Assembly (NCBI RefSeq): GCF_000737695.1
Contig: NZ_JPRM01000018.1
Coordinates: forward strand, 1 to 64,000
DNA length: 64,000 nucleotides
Source: Flavobacterium hydatis
Lineage (GTDB): Bacteria > Bacteroidota > Bacteroidia > Flavobacteriales > Flavobacteriaceae
Reading direction: 5' to 3'
Shown here: piece by piece, positions 33,091-42,829 of the stretch
Position numbering within the stretch: position 1 is the stretch's first letter
How the letters are laid out: every line of letters starts with the position of its first letter
Program-made: the position numbers and the translations under genes
Notes under the pieces: model-generated
The model's database searches: none
The model's input: the letters and a program-made list of their open reading frames with translations, nothing else
Told to the model about the DNA's origin: nothing

Positions 33091-33520
33091 ATCGGGTTTT
33101 ACTATTTATATTTGCTCTTAATCTTGTAACAGTATTGATCGCTCTTATCAATCCAATTGCAGCTTTTCCTGTCTCCATCTGAAAATTTTGTTCTTCACCA
33201 TAAATATCTACAATTCGGAACATCGATAATTCAGGTTTATTTATTCGTCCTTTAAAATCTCCAAAAATTATATCGTCAATATCATCAAAATTAACTTCAT
33301 GCAAAATTTCTCCTTCTTTTTCTAAAATTCGACGAGTTGTGATAATTGTTTTTGCTTTAGGAGTTTCAACTTCAAAAATAGGCAATTCATTATCCTCAAA
33401 TGAAAAAGTATCATTTTTTAAATCGGTTGAAACTTTAGAATAAATCCACTCCTCAGGATTCATTACAGACCGATTTATTGCAGCTATTGTACGTTGTCTT
33501 ATGGAGCTGTCTTTTTTCAT
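33080..33520 (-). CDS. soluble protein of unknown function, PH-like pattern
   Basis: A 146-residue cytoplasmic protein, first of the five-gene run. Alternating strands and turns (AKTIITTRRILEKEGEILHEVNFDDIDDIIFGDFKGRI, then LSMFRIVDIYGEEQNFQME) followed by a C-terminal helix GKAAIGLIRAINTVTRL suggest a bacterial PH-like fold. This is a guess from pattern alone. It overlaps the next gene by 11 nt. Confidence 0.6.
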   Translation of the reverse strand: MKKDSSIRQRTIAAINRSVMNPEEWIYSKVSTDLKNDTFSFEDNELPIFEVETPKAKTIITTRRILEKEGEILHEVNFDDIDDIIFGDFKGRINKPELSMFRIVDIYGEEQNFQMETGKAAIGLIRAINTVTRLRANINSKTRYEF

Positions 33521-33732
33521 TTTAAAAAATTACCTAATGGTACTATTATGATTAGCACTTAGCGAAGATATTAATTAAAAAGATAGGAGAGTTTCTGAAA
33601 AATACAGAATTTATTCAAAATTGAATGTGAAATTTGTAGTACATTTAAGTAAAGTTAAGATAGTCTGATAGTTAAGCAGAGTGTCTGAATTGATTAAATG
33701 GTTCTTTTTTATTCATCTAATTTTATTTAAAA

Positions 33733-34749
33733 ATGAAAAACACCTTTCTTTTATTGATTCTGGCATTTAGTATTTCTAAAGTATGTGCTCAAAAATTCGA
33801 ATTATCAAAAACAATTCCTGTTGCTGGCGATGGAGGTTGGGATTACCTTGCTGTTGATGAGGTTGCGCAACATTTGTTTGTTTCTCATGGCAATGTAGTA
33901 AATGTTATCGATTTAAAATCGGATAAAACGATTGCTACAATTCCAGATACAAAAGGTGTACACGGAATTGCAATAGCCAATAATCTGAATAAAGCTTTTA
34001 TAACCGATGGTAAAGATAATGCGGTTACGATTATCAATCTTACAACATTTGAGTTTATCGAAAAAGTAAAAATTGAAGGCGTTAAACCCGATGCTGTTTT
34101 ATACGACCAATTTTCTAATAAAGTTTTTGTTTATAATGCCAAAAGTAATGATGCGACAGTTCTGGATGCTACTACAAATAAAATAATCAAGACTATTCCG
34201 CTAGACGGAAATCCTGAATTTTCGGTGACAAATAACAAGGGTTTGGTTTATGTAAATATTGAAGACAAAAGCCTCATACAGGTTATCGATACCAAAACGC
34301 TTAAAGTTGTACATACATGGAATATCGCTCCAGGCGAAGAACCAACAGGATTAGCATTTGATACTGTTAATAATAGATTATTCTCTGTTTGTGCCAACAA
34401 ATTATTAATTGTTACAGATGCTATTACAGGAAAAATAATAAAAAAACTTCCTATAGGAGATGGGGCCGATGGTGTTGCATTTGATGCTAATAAAAAACTC
34501 ATTTTTAGCTCTAACGGCGAAGGAACGCTTACCGTTATTAAAGAAGACAGTAAAGATGCTTTTTCGGTATTAGAAACCGTTAAAACACAAAAAGGCGCCA
34601 GAACAATTGCATTGAATAAAACTACAGGACAGTTGTATATGACTACAGCCGATTATGGAAAAACTCCCGAGGCAACAAAAGAGAACCCTAATCCTCGTCC
34701 TGCAATAATGCCAGATTCTTTTAGAGTTTTGGTAATGAAACAAATATAA
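33733..34749 (+). CDS. YncE-like beta-propeller protein
   Basis: A 338-residue secreted protein with the signal peptide MKNTFLLLILAFSISKVCAQ. About seven repeats of a roughly 45-residue blade follow, of the type FVSHGNVVNVIDLKSDKTIATIPDTKGVHGIAI, as in YncE and cytochrome-D1-like propellers. No metal- or heme-binding cysteines are obvious. It opens an efflux operon: 34 nt to the TolC gene, then adaptor, RND pump and PAP2. Its location suggests a periplasmic partner of that export complex, which is inference. Confidence 0.9.
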   Translation: MKNTFLLLILAFSISKVCAQKFELSKTIPVAGDGGWDYLAVDEVAQHLFVSHGNVVNVIDLKSDKTIATIPDTKGVHGIAIANNLNKAFITDGKDNAVTIINLTTFEFIEKVKIEGVKPDAVLYDQFSNKVFVYNAKSNDATVLDATTNKIIKTIPLDGNPEFSVTNNKGLVYVNIEDKSLIQVIDTKTLKVVHTWNIAPGEEPTGLAFDTVNNRLFSVCANKLLIVTDAITGKIIKKLPIGDGADGVAFDANKKLIFSSNGEGTLTVIKEDSKDAFSVLETVKTQKGARTIALNKTTGQLYMTTADYGKTPEATKENPNPRPAIMPDSFRVLVMKQI

Positions 34750-34783
34750 AAAGAACGAACCTTTTTTTTGAAACATTCAGAAG

Positions 34784-36019
34784 ATGAAATTCAAGATTTT
34801 TTTTATACTTTTTTTGTTTTGTGTGAAATCCTTTTCGCAAGAAAAAAACTTGCAATATTTTATCGAAAAAGGGCAGAAGAATTCGCCTTTGCTTAATGAT
34901 TATCAAAACCAGATAAAGTCGGCTACGATTGATAGTCTGGTAAACAGAGCAACTTATAAACCTCAATTATCAGGAAATCTTAATGCGAGTTATGCGCCAA
35001 TTATTAATGGGTATGGTTATGATACAGCTTTAAGCAACGGACAAACTGTTTCGGCACTTGTTGGTTTTAACCAAAAAATAATAGGAAAGAACAGGATTAG
35101 TTCGCAAGGAGAATCATTTAAGTTAATAAAAGACGCTTTGGTTTTGAACAGAAAGATTGCTATTAAAGATTTAAACAAAGCAATTACTGCACAATATATA
35201 ACAGCATCTGGTACAGCGGTGCAAATTAAGTATTACCAAAAATTAACCTCACTATTAAAAGAGGAAGAAGCGGTTCTTAAAAAACTAGCACAAAACTCGA
35301 TTTACAAGCAAACGGATTATTTAATCTTTAATGCTACGGTAAAACAACAGGAATTGGCCACTTTGCAGCTTAAACAACAATATCAGAATGACTTGGCTAT
35401 GCTTAATTATCTTTCGGGCGAAACAGATACTAGTTTGGTAAATCTTCAATTTCCAGTAATTACAATTAATACATTAGAGGATAAGGGAGAAGTTTTCTTT
35501 CAGCAATTTAAAACCGATAGTTTAAAAGTTCAGAATGCAAATACATTGATTGATAATAATTATAAACCATCATTATCCTTACTTGGAGATGCGGGTTATA
35601 ATTCGAGTTTTGCGTATCAGGCGTATAAAAATTTTGGAGTAGGTGTTGGTTTAGGATTATCAATTCCTATTTATGATGGGAATCAGAGGGATTTGCAACA
35701 CCAAAAAAATGAAGCTGCTCTGGAAACTATCAAAGGATATAAAAGCAATTTTGAAAGGCAATATACGCAACAGCTTTTTATGCTTAACCAAAAGCTTAAT
35801 CAGACTATTGAAACGGCCAATGTATTACATTCTCAACTTTTGGTTGCCGAAGCATTGATAGAAGCTAATAAGAAATTATTGCTAACGGGTGATGCTCAAA
35901 TAACGGAGTATATTATTGCTTTGGGTAATCTTATTGCTATTCAGGATGGGATAGCACAGAATAATGTAAGCAAGCTACAAATTATCAATGAAATTAATTA
36001 CTGGAAATCTAATGAATAG
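34784..36019 (+). CDS. TolC-family outer-membrane factor
   Basis: A 411-residue outer-membrane channel subunit with the signal peptide MKFKIFFILFLFCVKSFSQ. Two OEP repeats follow. The second has YKPSLSLLGDAGYNSSF and GVGLGLSIPIYDGNQRDLQHQKNEAALETI, the typical strand-helix transition. Shorter than many TolC proteins but within family range. The stop codon overlaps the adaptor ATG, so the pump subunits are co-translated. Confidence 0.92.
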   Translation: MKFKIFFILFLFCVKSFSQEKNLQYFIEKGQKNSPLLNDYQNQIKSATIDSLVNRATYKPQLSGNLNASYAPIINGYGYDTALSNGQTVSALVGFNQKIIGKNRISSQGESFKLIKDALVLNRKIAIKDLNKAITAQYITASGTAVQIKYYQKLTSLLKEEEAVLKKLAQNSIYKQTDYLIFNATVKQQELATLQLKQQYQNDLAMLNYLSGETDTSLVNLQFPVITINTLEDKGEVFFQQFKTDSLKVQNANTLIDNNYKPSLSLLGDAGYNSSFAYQAYKNFGVGVGLGLSIPIYDGNQRDLQHQKNEAALETIKGYKSNFERQYTQQLFMLNQKLNQTIETANVLHSQLLVAEALIEANKKLLLTGDAQITEYIIALGNLIAIQDGIAQNNVSKLQIINEINYWKSNE

Positions 36020-36938
36020 AAATATGCGAAACGCCTTTATATACCTCGTATTGCTCTCGGTTGTTTTTGTTTCTTGTAACAAAAAGACTGAAACAGAAAA
36101 ACCTATAGAAACTAGTGTTCCTGTAACAATAACACATATTGATACAACTGCTATAGAAAGTTTTATTGATCTGAATGCAACAACAACCTATTTGATAAAA
36201 AACACCATAAAATCGAATGCAACGGGATATATAGAGCTTGTAAACGTAGTTTCTAACGATTATGTAAAGAACGGACAGGTTTTATTCTCGCTAAAAACCC
36301 GTGAAGCAAAAGTGCTGGGAAATACCATAAATAAAATTGATGCAAGTTTAAATTTTGGAAAGGCAATAGTACTCAGAGCAACTTCTGATGGATATGTAAA
36401 TGCAGTAAATGTTCAAAAAGGAGATTATGTTCAGGACGGAGATCCATTGGCAGTAATTAATGATGCAAAGAGTTTTTCGATAGAATTGAGCCTTCCGTAT
36501 GAACTCATAAAGTATGTTCCGATTAATAAAGTATTAAATGCTTTTTTGCCAGACGGCACAATTATTCCGACCAGAGTAGAGAAGTTTATGCCAACTGTAG
36601 ATCCCGCCTCTCAGACTCAAAACGTGATTTTGAAATGTGTTAATAAGCAAAACATTCCAGAGAATCTGATAGTAAAAATAAGAATCGATAAAACCGTTGC
36701 CAAGAAAACAATAAGCCTACCAAAATCGGCTGTTTTAAGTGATGAAACCGAAACTGATTTTTGGATTATGAAGATGATAAATAATACCACTGCCGTAAGA
36801 GTTCCTATAAAAAAAGGAATTGAAGCAGGTAATAAAATTGAGATTTTATCGCCAAATCTTGAGTCTGGTGATAAGATTTTGCTAACGGGTAATTATGGTG
36901 TTGCCGATACAATAAAGGTTAAAATCTTAAATAAATAA
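36012..36938 (+). CDS. RND efflux periplasmic adaptor (HlyD/MFP family)
   Basis: A 308-residue membrane-fusion lipoprotein: MRNAFIYLVLLSVVFVSC supplies the lipobox. The lipoyl halves are IKSNATGYIELVNVVSNDYVKNGQVLFSL and LRATSDGYVNAVNVQKGDYVQDGDPLAVI. They are separated by only about 15 residues, so the long helical hairpin of AcrA-type adaptors is nearly absent. I chose the ATG overlapping the TolC stop (ATGAATAG); another in-frame ATG is four codons later. It is followed by the pump gene after 5 nt. Confidence 0.92.
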   Translation: MNRNMRNAFIYLVLLSVVFVSCNKKTETEKPIETSVPVTITHIDTTAIESFIDLNATTTYLIKNTIKSNATGYIELVNVVSNDYVKNGQVLFSLKTREAKVLGNTINKIDASLNFGKAIVLRATSDGYVNAVNVQKGDYVQDGDPLAVINDAKSFSIELSLPYELIKYVPINKVLNAFLPDGTIIPTRVEKFMPTVDPASQTQNVILKCVNKQNIPENLIVKIRIDKTVAKKTISLPKSAVLSDETETDFWIMKMINNTTAVRVPIKKGIEAGNKIEILSPNLESGDKILLTGNYGVADTIKVKILNK

Positions 36939-36943
36939 TTATT

Positions 36944-39900
36944 ATGCTGCCTTTTTTTGCCAGACATAAAAACGGATTAAGTACTATAATCTTCCTGATT
37001 ATTTTGGGAGGGATATTTTCGTATTCTAAAATTCAAACAGGATTATTCCCTGAAATTACGTTTCCGAAAATAAAAATTATTGCAGATGCTGGACAACAAC
37101 CAGTAGATAAAATGATGATTACGGTTACTAAACCACTTGAAAATGCGGTTAAAAAAGTACAGGATTTAAAAACAGTAAGAAGCACAACTAGTAGAGGAAG
37201 TTGTGAGATATCGGCATTTATGAATGGTAATACCGATATCGATTTGAGTAAAACGAGAATCGAGGCACAAATAAATCAGATAAGAAACGATTTACCGCCA
37301 GATTTACAAGTTACGGTCGAAAAAATGAATCCTTCGATACTTCCTGTAATTGGTTATGCTATCGAAAGTAAAGATCGTTCGCCTATAGATTTAAAAAAAA
37401 TAGCCAATTATACCGTAAAACCTTTTCTTTCTCAGATAGAAGGAATTAGTGAAGTAAGGATTGTAGGAGGAAAAGAAAAGGAATATTGGTTATCTCTCGA
37501 TTTTGATAAAATGAGCGCTTTTGGCATTACGCCAGCCATGGTAACGCAGGTAATGAGCGAAACTAATTTTATAAAATCTAATGGGTATTTGTCTGATTAT
37601 CATTATTTGTACCTTACTATTACCGATGCACAACTAGACAAAAAAGATGAACTAGAGAATCTTGTTATTCGTAATAACAGTAAAGGAATTGTAACGCTCA
37701 AAGATATTTGTACGGTCGAAATAAGAGAAGCCAAAGAATATATAAAGGTGAATGCAAATGGCAAGGAAAGTATTCTTGTAGCAGTGATAAAACAGCCAGA
37801 CGCAAATCTTATTACGGTTTCGGACGCTATGAACGAGAAGCTAACAGAATTAAAAAAGATTCTGCCAAAAGATGTTATCATTAAACCCTTTTATGAGCAA
37901 GCTAATTTTGTTAACGACGCTGTTAAGAGCGTAACCGATAGTTTATTAATAGGACTATTTCTTGCCATCATTGTTGCTATTTTGTTCTTGAAATCGGTAA
38001 AAGCCAGCGCAACTATTTTAATTACAATTCCCGTAACGCTCGGATTAACATTAATTGTTTTGCACATAACAGGGCAAACATTTAATATTATGACACTTGG
38101 TGCTATTGCAGCAGCTTTAGGATTAATTATAGATGATGCTATTGTGGTTGTAGAGCAAATACACCGTACACATGAGGAACATCCCGGAGAACCTACAATT
38201 ACGCTATTGCAAAAAGCTATAAATTATCTATTCCCAGCAATGTTAGGTTCATCGATAAGTACGATTGTAATTTTCTTTCCATTTGTGTTAATGAGTGGTG
38301 TAGCAGGTGCATATTTTAAAGTATTAACCGATACAATGATTATCACGCTTGTATGTTCATTTCTTGTTACATGGTTATTACTGCCAGTTATTTATTTGTT
38401 ATTATCCAAAAAAGAATCTGTAGGTGTAGAGTCGACGGAATCTATTCATGAAGTTAAAACTCAAAATTGGGTTTCCTATTTTATTGGTAAACCTATTATA
38501 AGTTTTGTTTTTTGTTTTATCCTTATTTTATCGGGAGTTTTAATTCTGCCTAATCTGGAAACTGGTTTCTTGCCCGAAATGGATGAGGGAAGTATAGTTA
38601 TGGATTATCAATCGCCTCCGGGAACATCGCTGGAAGAAACAGACAGAATGCTTAGAGAAGTCGAGAAGATAATAATAAAGAACCCAAATGTTCAGGCTTA
38701 TAGCCGCCGTACAGGAACTCAGATGGGATTTTTTATTACCGAACCCAATAATGGCGATTACTTAATTCAGCTAAAAAAAGACAGAAATAAAACTAGTAAT
38801 GAAGTCATAGACGAAATAAGAGCAGATGTAGAGCTAACTCAACCAGCTTTGCGTATCGATTTTGGACAAGTGATAGGGGATATGTTAGGAGATTTAATGA
38901 GTTCAGTTTCTCCTATCGAAGTTAAAATATTTGGTAGCAACCAAAAAGATTTACAAAGAATAGCGCATCAGGTTGCCAGTATTGTAGAAAAAACAAAAGG
39001 AACTGCCGATGTCTTTGACGGAAAAATTCTTGCTGGCCCAAGTATTAATATTGTACCCAATTATTCTAAATTGGCTCAATTTGGGATTACTCCAGCCGAT
39101 TTACAGTTTCAGATGCAAACGGCTTTAGAAGGTAATGTTATAGGTGGCTTGCTAGAAAATGAACAAGTAACACCAATACGATTAATCTACAAAAGCTCTG
39201 AAAAAAGAAGTCTCGATGAGGTAAAAAGAACCCAATTGTTTTTGCCAAACGGTCAGTTTGTTCCTATTACAAGTTTAGTAACAATTACTGCAGAAAAAGG
39301 AAGCTCGGAGATAGAAAGAGAAAACCTTCAGATGATGAGTGTCGTTACCGGAAGACTAGACAATAAAGACTTAGGAACTGTAATGAAAGAAATACAGAGC
39401 AAAGTAACCAATGAAGTTAAACTTCCGCAGGGATATTATATTGAGTATGGAGGTGCTTACAAAGATCAGCAACAATCGTTTAAAGAATTATTACTGATTT
39501 TAATTACATCGTCATTTTTAGTTTTTGGTGTTATTCTGTTTCTTTTCAGAGATTTCAGAGCGGCATTAGTTATCCTTTTCATTTCGGTATTAGGAATTAC
39601 AGGGAGTTATTTATTGCTCTTTATATCAAATGTTCCGCTGAATGTAGGGAGCTATACAGGAATAATCATGATAGTTGGAATAATTAGCGAAAACGCCATT
39701 TTTACCTTCTTGCAATTCAAGGAAACTTATAAACTCACAAAAGATATTAATAACTCCCTTGTTTATTCTATCTCTACAAGATTACGACCCAAATTAATGA
39801 CGGCTATTGGGGCTATTATTGCTTTATTACCATTAGCAATAGGTATAGGAACAGGCTCAGAGTTGCACCAACCTCTTGCAATAGCAGTTATCGGGGGCTT

Positions 39901-39991
39901 TATTGTAGCATTGCCTTTATTGCTAATTGTATTACCTAGTTTGCTAGCGTTGATTTATAGAAACCCTAACCATCTTAAACATTTATCATGA
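36944..39991 (+). CDS. RND efflux pump, third system
   Basis: A 1015-residue inner-membrane pump with two six-helix halves and two large periplasmic loops. D397/D398 (LGLIIDDAIVVVEQI) match the proton-relay aspartates. At the place of the AcrB K940 (AKNAI) this protein has SENAIF with E916, so the usual lysine is missing. This is closer to heavy-metal or unclassified RND proteins than to AcrB. It is fourth in the YncE-TolC-adaptor-pump-PAP2 operon. Substrate not determinable. Confidence 0.93.
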   Translation: MLPFFARHKNGLSTIIFLIILGGIFSYSKIQTGLFPEITFPKIKIIADAGQQPVDKMMITVTKPLENAVKKVQDLKTVRSTTSRGSCEISAFMNGNTDIDLSKTRIEAQINQIRNDLPPDLQVTVEKMNPSILPVIGYAIESKDRSPIDLKKIANYTVKPFLSQIEGISEVRIVGGKEKEYWLSLDFDKMSAFGITPAMVTQVMSETNFIKSNGYLSDYHYLYLTITDAQLDKKDELENLVIRNNSKGIVTLKDICTVEIREAKEYIKVNANGKESILVAVIKQPDANLITVSDAMNEKLTELKKILPKDVIIKPFYEQANFVNDAVKSVTDSLLIGLFLAIIVAILFLKSVKASATILITIPVTLGLTLIVLHITGQTFNIMTLGAIAAALGLIIDDAIVVVEQIHRTHEEHPGEPTITLLQKAINYLFPAMLGSSISTIVIFFPFVLMSGVAGAYFKVLTDTMIITLVCSFLVTWLLLPVIYLLLSKKESVGVESTESIHEVKTQNWVSYFIGKPIISFVFCFILILSGVLILPNLETGFLPEMDEGSIVMDYQSPPGTSLEETDRMLREVEKIIIKNPNVQAYSRRTGTQMGFFITEPNNGDYLIQLKKDRNKTSNEVIDEIRADVELTQPALRIDFGQVIGDMLGDLMSSVSPIEVKIFGSNQKDLQRIAHQVASIVEKTKGTADVFDGKILAGPSINIVPNYSKLAQFGITPADLQFQMQTALEGNVIGGLLENEQVTPIRLIYKSSEKRSLDEVKRTQLFLPNGQFVPITSLVTITAEKGSSEIERENLQMMSVVTGRLDNKDLGTVMKEIQSKVTNEVKLPQGYYIEYGGAYKDQQQSFKELLLILITSSFLVFGVILFLFRDFRAALVILFISVLGITGSYLLLFISNVPLNVGSYTGIIMIVGIISENAIFTFLQFKETYKLTKDINNSLVYSISTRLRPKLMTAIGAIIALLPLAIGIGTGSELHQPLAIAVIGGFIVALPLLLIVLPSLLALIYRNPNHLKHLS

Positions 39992-40047
39992 TATAAAATT
40001 ACGCTTGTTTGTTACTCGTGTATTATTAACTTATAATTTTAAAAAAA

Positions 40048-40806
40048 ATGCTAAAAATCATTCTATTTTCATTGTTGAGCGTTATAACTCTTAAAGCTCA
40101 AAATACTGTAAAAGATACCGTAACTGTGAAAAATGATACGGTTCAGAACTTAAAATTCAATTATAAACAACTAATCATTCCAGGTGTTTTAATTGGTTAT
40201 GGGCTTATAGGGCTTGAAAGTGATTACCTAAAAGGTTTTAACTCCCAAATTCATGATGAAGTCAATGAGGATATTGATAGAAGAATAACTATTGATGATT
40301 TTTCTCAATATGCTCCGGCAGTTTCTGTTTATGCATTGAATGGGTTAGGTATTAAAGGAAAGAATAATTTAAAAGACAGGACAATAATCTTAGGAACATC
40401 TTATGTTATTATGACAGCAACCGTATTGGCTTTAAAATCTATTACAAAGGTTGAAAGACCAGACGGAAGTTCGAATAATTCATTTCCTTCGGGACATACA
40501 GCAACTGCTTTTGCGGGAGCCGAATTCTTGTATCAGGAATATAAGGATAAATCAATCTGGTACGGAATTGCTGGATATGCTGTAGCAACAGGAACAGGAA
40601 TATTCAGGATGGTAAACGACAGACACTGGCTTACAGACGTTGCAGCAGGAGCAGGAATAGGTATCCTGAGTACAAAAATAGCATATTGGGTAAGTCCTTA
40701 TGTAACTAAGAAAATTTTTGGCGAAAGAGAAAAAAGAGTTACTTCGGTAATTACACCTTTTTATAATGGTAACCAAATAGGATTTGGGTTTGCAATGGGG
40801 TTTTAA
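40048..40806 (+). CDS. PAP2-superfamily phosphatase
   Basis: A 252-residue protein with a signal-like N-terminus (MLKIILFSLLSVITLKAQ). The three phosphatase motifs are all present: K-SITKVE-RP, NSFPSGHTATAFA, and R-MVNDR-H-WLT-D. The first and last motifs have the lysine, arginine and histidine residues of the family. A role in lipid or undecaprenyl-pyrophosphate dephosphorylation at the envelope is likely from the family. It follows the pump gene by 56 nt and is followed by a terminator, so it is probably the operon's last gene. Confidence 0.9.
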   Translation: MLKIILFSLLSVITLKAQNTVKDTVTVKNDTVQNLKFNYKQLIIPGVLIGYGLIGLESDYLKGFNSQIHDEVNEDIDRRITIDDFSQYAPAVSVYALNGLGIKGKNNLKDRTIILGTSYVIMTATVLALKSITKVERPDGSSNNSFPSGHTATAFAGAEFLYQEYKDKSIWYGIAGYAVATGTGIFRMVNDRHWLTDVAAGAGIGILSTKIAYWVSPYVTKKIFGEREKRVTSVITPFYNGNQIGFGFAMGF

Positions 40807-40825
40807 GACATAGATTTATTTAAAG

Positions 40826-40898
40826 CCATATAAGTAATTTAAGGAAATATAAGTTTTTGCAAAAGCATTATTTAAATGGACTTACATAACTTATATGG
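40826..40898. repeat. CCATATAAGT inverted repeat
   Basis: CCATATAAGT (40826-40835) and ACTTATATGG (40889-40898) are perfect inverted ends. A related AATATAAG lies between. It directly follows the PAP2 gene. Confidence 0.55.
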
Positions 40899-40946
40899 TT
40901 AACTTTTTGACCTAGTTTTATGAGTTTATGATTCTTATAAAAAATT

Positions 40947-40984
40947 AATGCAAAAATAGCGCGGCTCTATTTTTGCATTTTTCT
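40947..40984 (+). terminator. terminator of the YncE/RND/PAP2 operon
   Basis: The perfect 13-bp stem AATGCAAAAATAG / CTATTTTTGCATT around a seven-base loop, followed by TTTTTC. It lies 140 nt beyond the PAP2 stop codon; the remaining 41000-41178 region shows nothing else. Confidence 0.85.
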
Positions 40985-41178
40985 CAATCTACTGGTTTTC
41001 TGGTCTATTATGAGGTTAAATTTGTTTCCGTTTTTTCTAAATCAGATTTAAGATCATCCTAAATAAGACTGTAATTACTGTTACAAGCATACTGATTGGG
41101 ATTATGAAATATGGGAATTATCTAACAAAAATATCTAGTTGGATCTTTCTAAAATTGTAAAAATGTAACCCTAAGTAA

Positions 41179-42009
41179 TTATATATACAACCAATTAATA
41201 TTTCCGTCTTCATGAGCCGTTATTCTGTTGAAGAATGACTTAGGAGTAAAGCCAGTTATAGATTTAAAATCTTTGATAAGATGCGATTGGTCAAAAAAAT
41301 CAAGCTGATAAGTCATATCCGAAAAATTATTCTTTGTACGCATATTCATTTGTTGGTGCATTGCCTGTCGAAACCTTATAATTTTGCGGAGTTCAGATGG
41401 TGTTTTGCCAATATGTATTTCAAAATGTTTACATAATGTTTTGCGGCTTATTTTGTATTTATCGGCAAGATCTTTAATTGTATAATTCCCTTCAGTATTC
41501 TGCATATCTTTAAGGATTGACCCTAAAAAAGGGTGACTAAATCCTTTGAATTTACTAATGAAATACTGCTCTAATTTTTTTATTTTCTCTTCTGCCAAAA
41601 CAGTATTCATAATATCCGACATCGATGCACTAAAATCACTAAAAGGATTAAAGTAAGAGAACGATTTTCCGTTATAAAAGTTGAGGTTTTTTTCTAAAAA
41701 AGCATTTAAACCTAATGGCTTAAAGCTAATCGTAATTTCATGAATATATCCCGGAATGTTAATTTCTATAGGTTTTGTATACCCACATATAAGCGTGGCT
41801 AATAGCGTATTATTGATATTTTTACCAACGGTTAGTTTATTCTTTTCGAATATAAATTCAGGAAATTGATTAATTGAAACTATAGAGTTTACGTAAGGAA
41901 ATGTATAATAGCTTACGTTTTCTGTATCTGGACTTTTCTTGAGGATATAAAAATAATCGATATAGTTTTGCAATAATTTACTTTGAGGAATGAAAAGTTT
42001 CAGATCCAT
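41179..42009 (-). CDS. AraC-family helix-turn-helix regulator
   Basis: A 276-residue regulator. The N-terminal domain (PYVNSIVSINQFPEF, TLICGYTKPIEINIPGYIHEITISFKPLGLNAFL) is of the DUF6597-like sensor type found in many Bacteroidota AraC proteins. The C-terminal HTH pair is YTIKDLADKYKISRKTLCKHFEIHIGKTPSELRKIIRFRQAM and MTYQLDFFDQSHLIKDFKSITGFTPKSF. It is divergent from the TetR-led ABC-efflux operon with 152 nt between starts, and has its own -7 element. Confidence 0.88.
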   Translation of the reverse strand: MDLKLFIPQSKLLQNYIDYFYILKKSPDTENVSYYTFPYVNSIVSINQFPEFIFEKNKLTVGKNINNTLLATLICGYTKPIEINIPGYIHEITISFKPLGLNAFLEKNLNFYNGKSFSYFNPFSDFSASMSDIMNTVLAEEKIKKLEQYFISKFKGFSHPFLGSILKDMQNTEGNYTIKDLADKYKISRKTLCKHFEIHIGKTPSELRKIIRFRQAMHQQMNMRTKNNFSDMTYQLDFFDQSHLIKDFKSITGFTPKSFFNRITAHEDGNINWLYI

Positions 42010-42052
42010 AATTGCAATGAAATAATAATTGGTTATAAGTTGATTTAGCTTT

Positions 42053-42060
42053 CAAATATA
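42053..42060 (-). promoter_or_regulatory. -7 element of the AraC-type gene
   Basis: The minus-strand TATATTTG fits TAnnTTTG, 44 nt upstream of the ATG at 42009. Confidence 0.5.
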
Positions 42061-42161
42061 ATGAAAAAAGCAGAGCATATTTTTTTTGTTTTTAATCATT
42101 TGATTAAATCTAATGTTTAAATAAAAAAATATTTTTATCTTTATACAACATTCGCAAAATT

Positions 42162-42764
42162 ATGGCATCAAAAAGTAAAGACGCAAGCACAGAAGAAAAA
42201 ATCAAAGAGGCAGCAAGAATAGTATTTACCCAAAAAGGATATTCGGCTACACGTACTCGTGATATAGCCGAAGAAGCAGGGATAAATCTGGCGCTTTTAA
42301 ATTATTATTTTAGAAGCAAAGAGAAACTTTTTGAACTTGTAATGGCAGAAAAAGTAGGGGAGTTATTTGGCGTAATTGCTCCTATTGTAAATAACGAGAA
42401 AACATCTCTTGACGAAAAAGTTATCCTAATTGTCGATGCATATATTACAATGTTAAGTCAAAATCCTGGTTTGCCTTTATTTGTTTTAAGTGAGATAAGA
42501 AACAATCCAGAGCATTTTGGAAACAGAATGCAAGGGGGAAGATTACTGACAGAATCTTTCTTTGTAAAGCAACTTGTTGAAAAAAAAGCAGACATACATC
42601 CTTTACATTTTGTTGTAAACATCTTATCGATGTCGATTTTTCCGTTTATAGCAAAACCAGTTTTGGAGTCAGCAGGAGTTATGACAGTTAACGAATTAAG
42701 AGATTTTACAGAAGAAAGAAAAATATTGATCGTAAAATGGTTTAAAGCTATGATAGATTCGTAG
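42162..42764 (+). CDS. TetR-family regulator of the ABC efflux operon (CecR-like)
   Basis: A 200-residue regulator. HTH at residues about 12-56 (EEKIKEAARIVFTQKGYSATRTRDIAEEAGINLALLNYYFRSKEKLF), followed by a helical ligand domain with RNNPEHFGNRMQGGRL. First gene before TolC, HlyD, two ATPases and two permeases. That order matches E. coli CecR with YbhG-F-S-R, so it probably represses the operon. Upstream TATCTTTA (42136-42143) is one base short of a -7 element. Confidence 0.92.
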   Translation: MASKSKDASTEEKIKEAARIVFTQKGYSATRTRDIAEEAGINLALLNYYFRSKEKLFELVMAEKVGELFGVIAPIVNNEKTSLDEKVILIVDAYITMLSQNPGLPLFVLSEIRNNPEHFGNRMQGGRLLTESFFVKQLVEKKADIHPLHFVVNILSMSIFPFIAKPVLESAGVMTVNELRDFTEERKILIVKWFKAMIDS

Positions 42765-42829
42765 CTATTTTTTTGACTCAATTTTAATAAGATGAATAGA
42801 ATGAAATAATAAATATTAAAATTTTGAAT

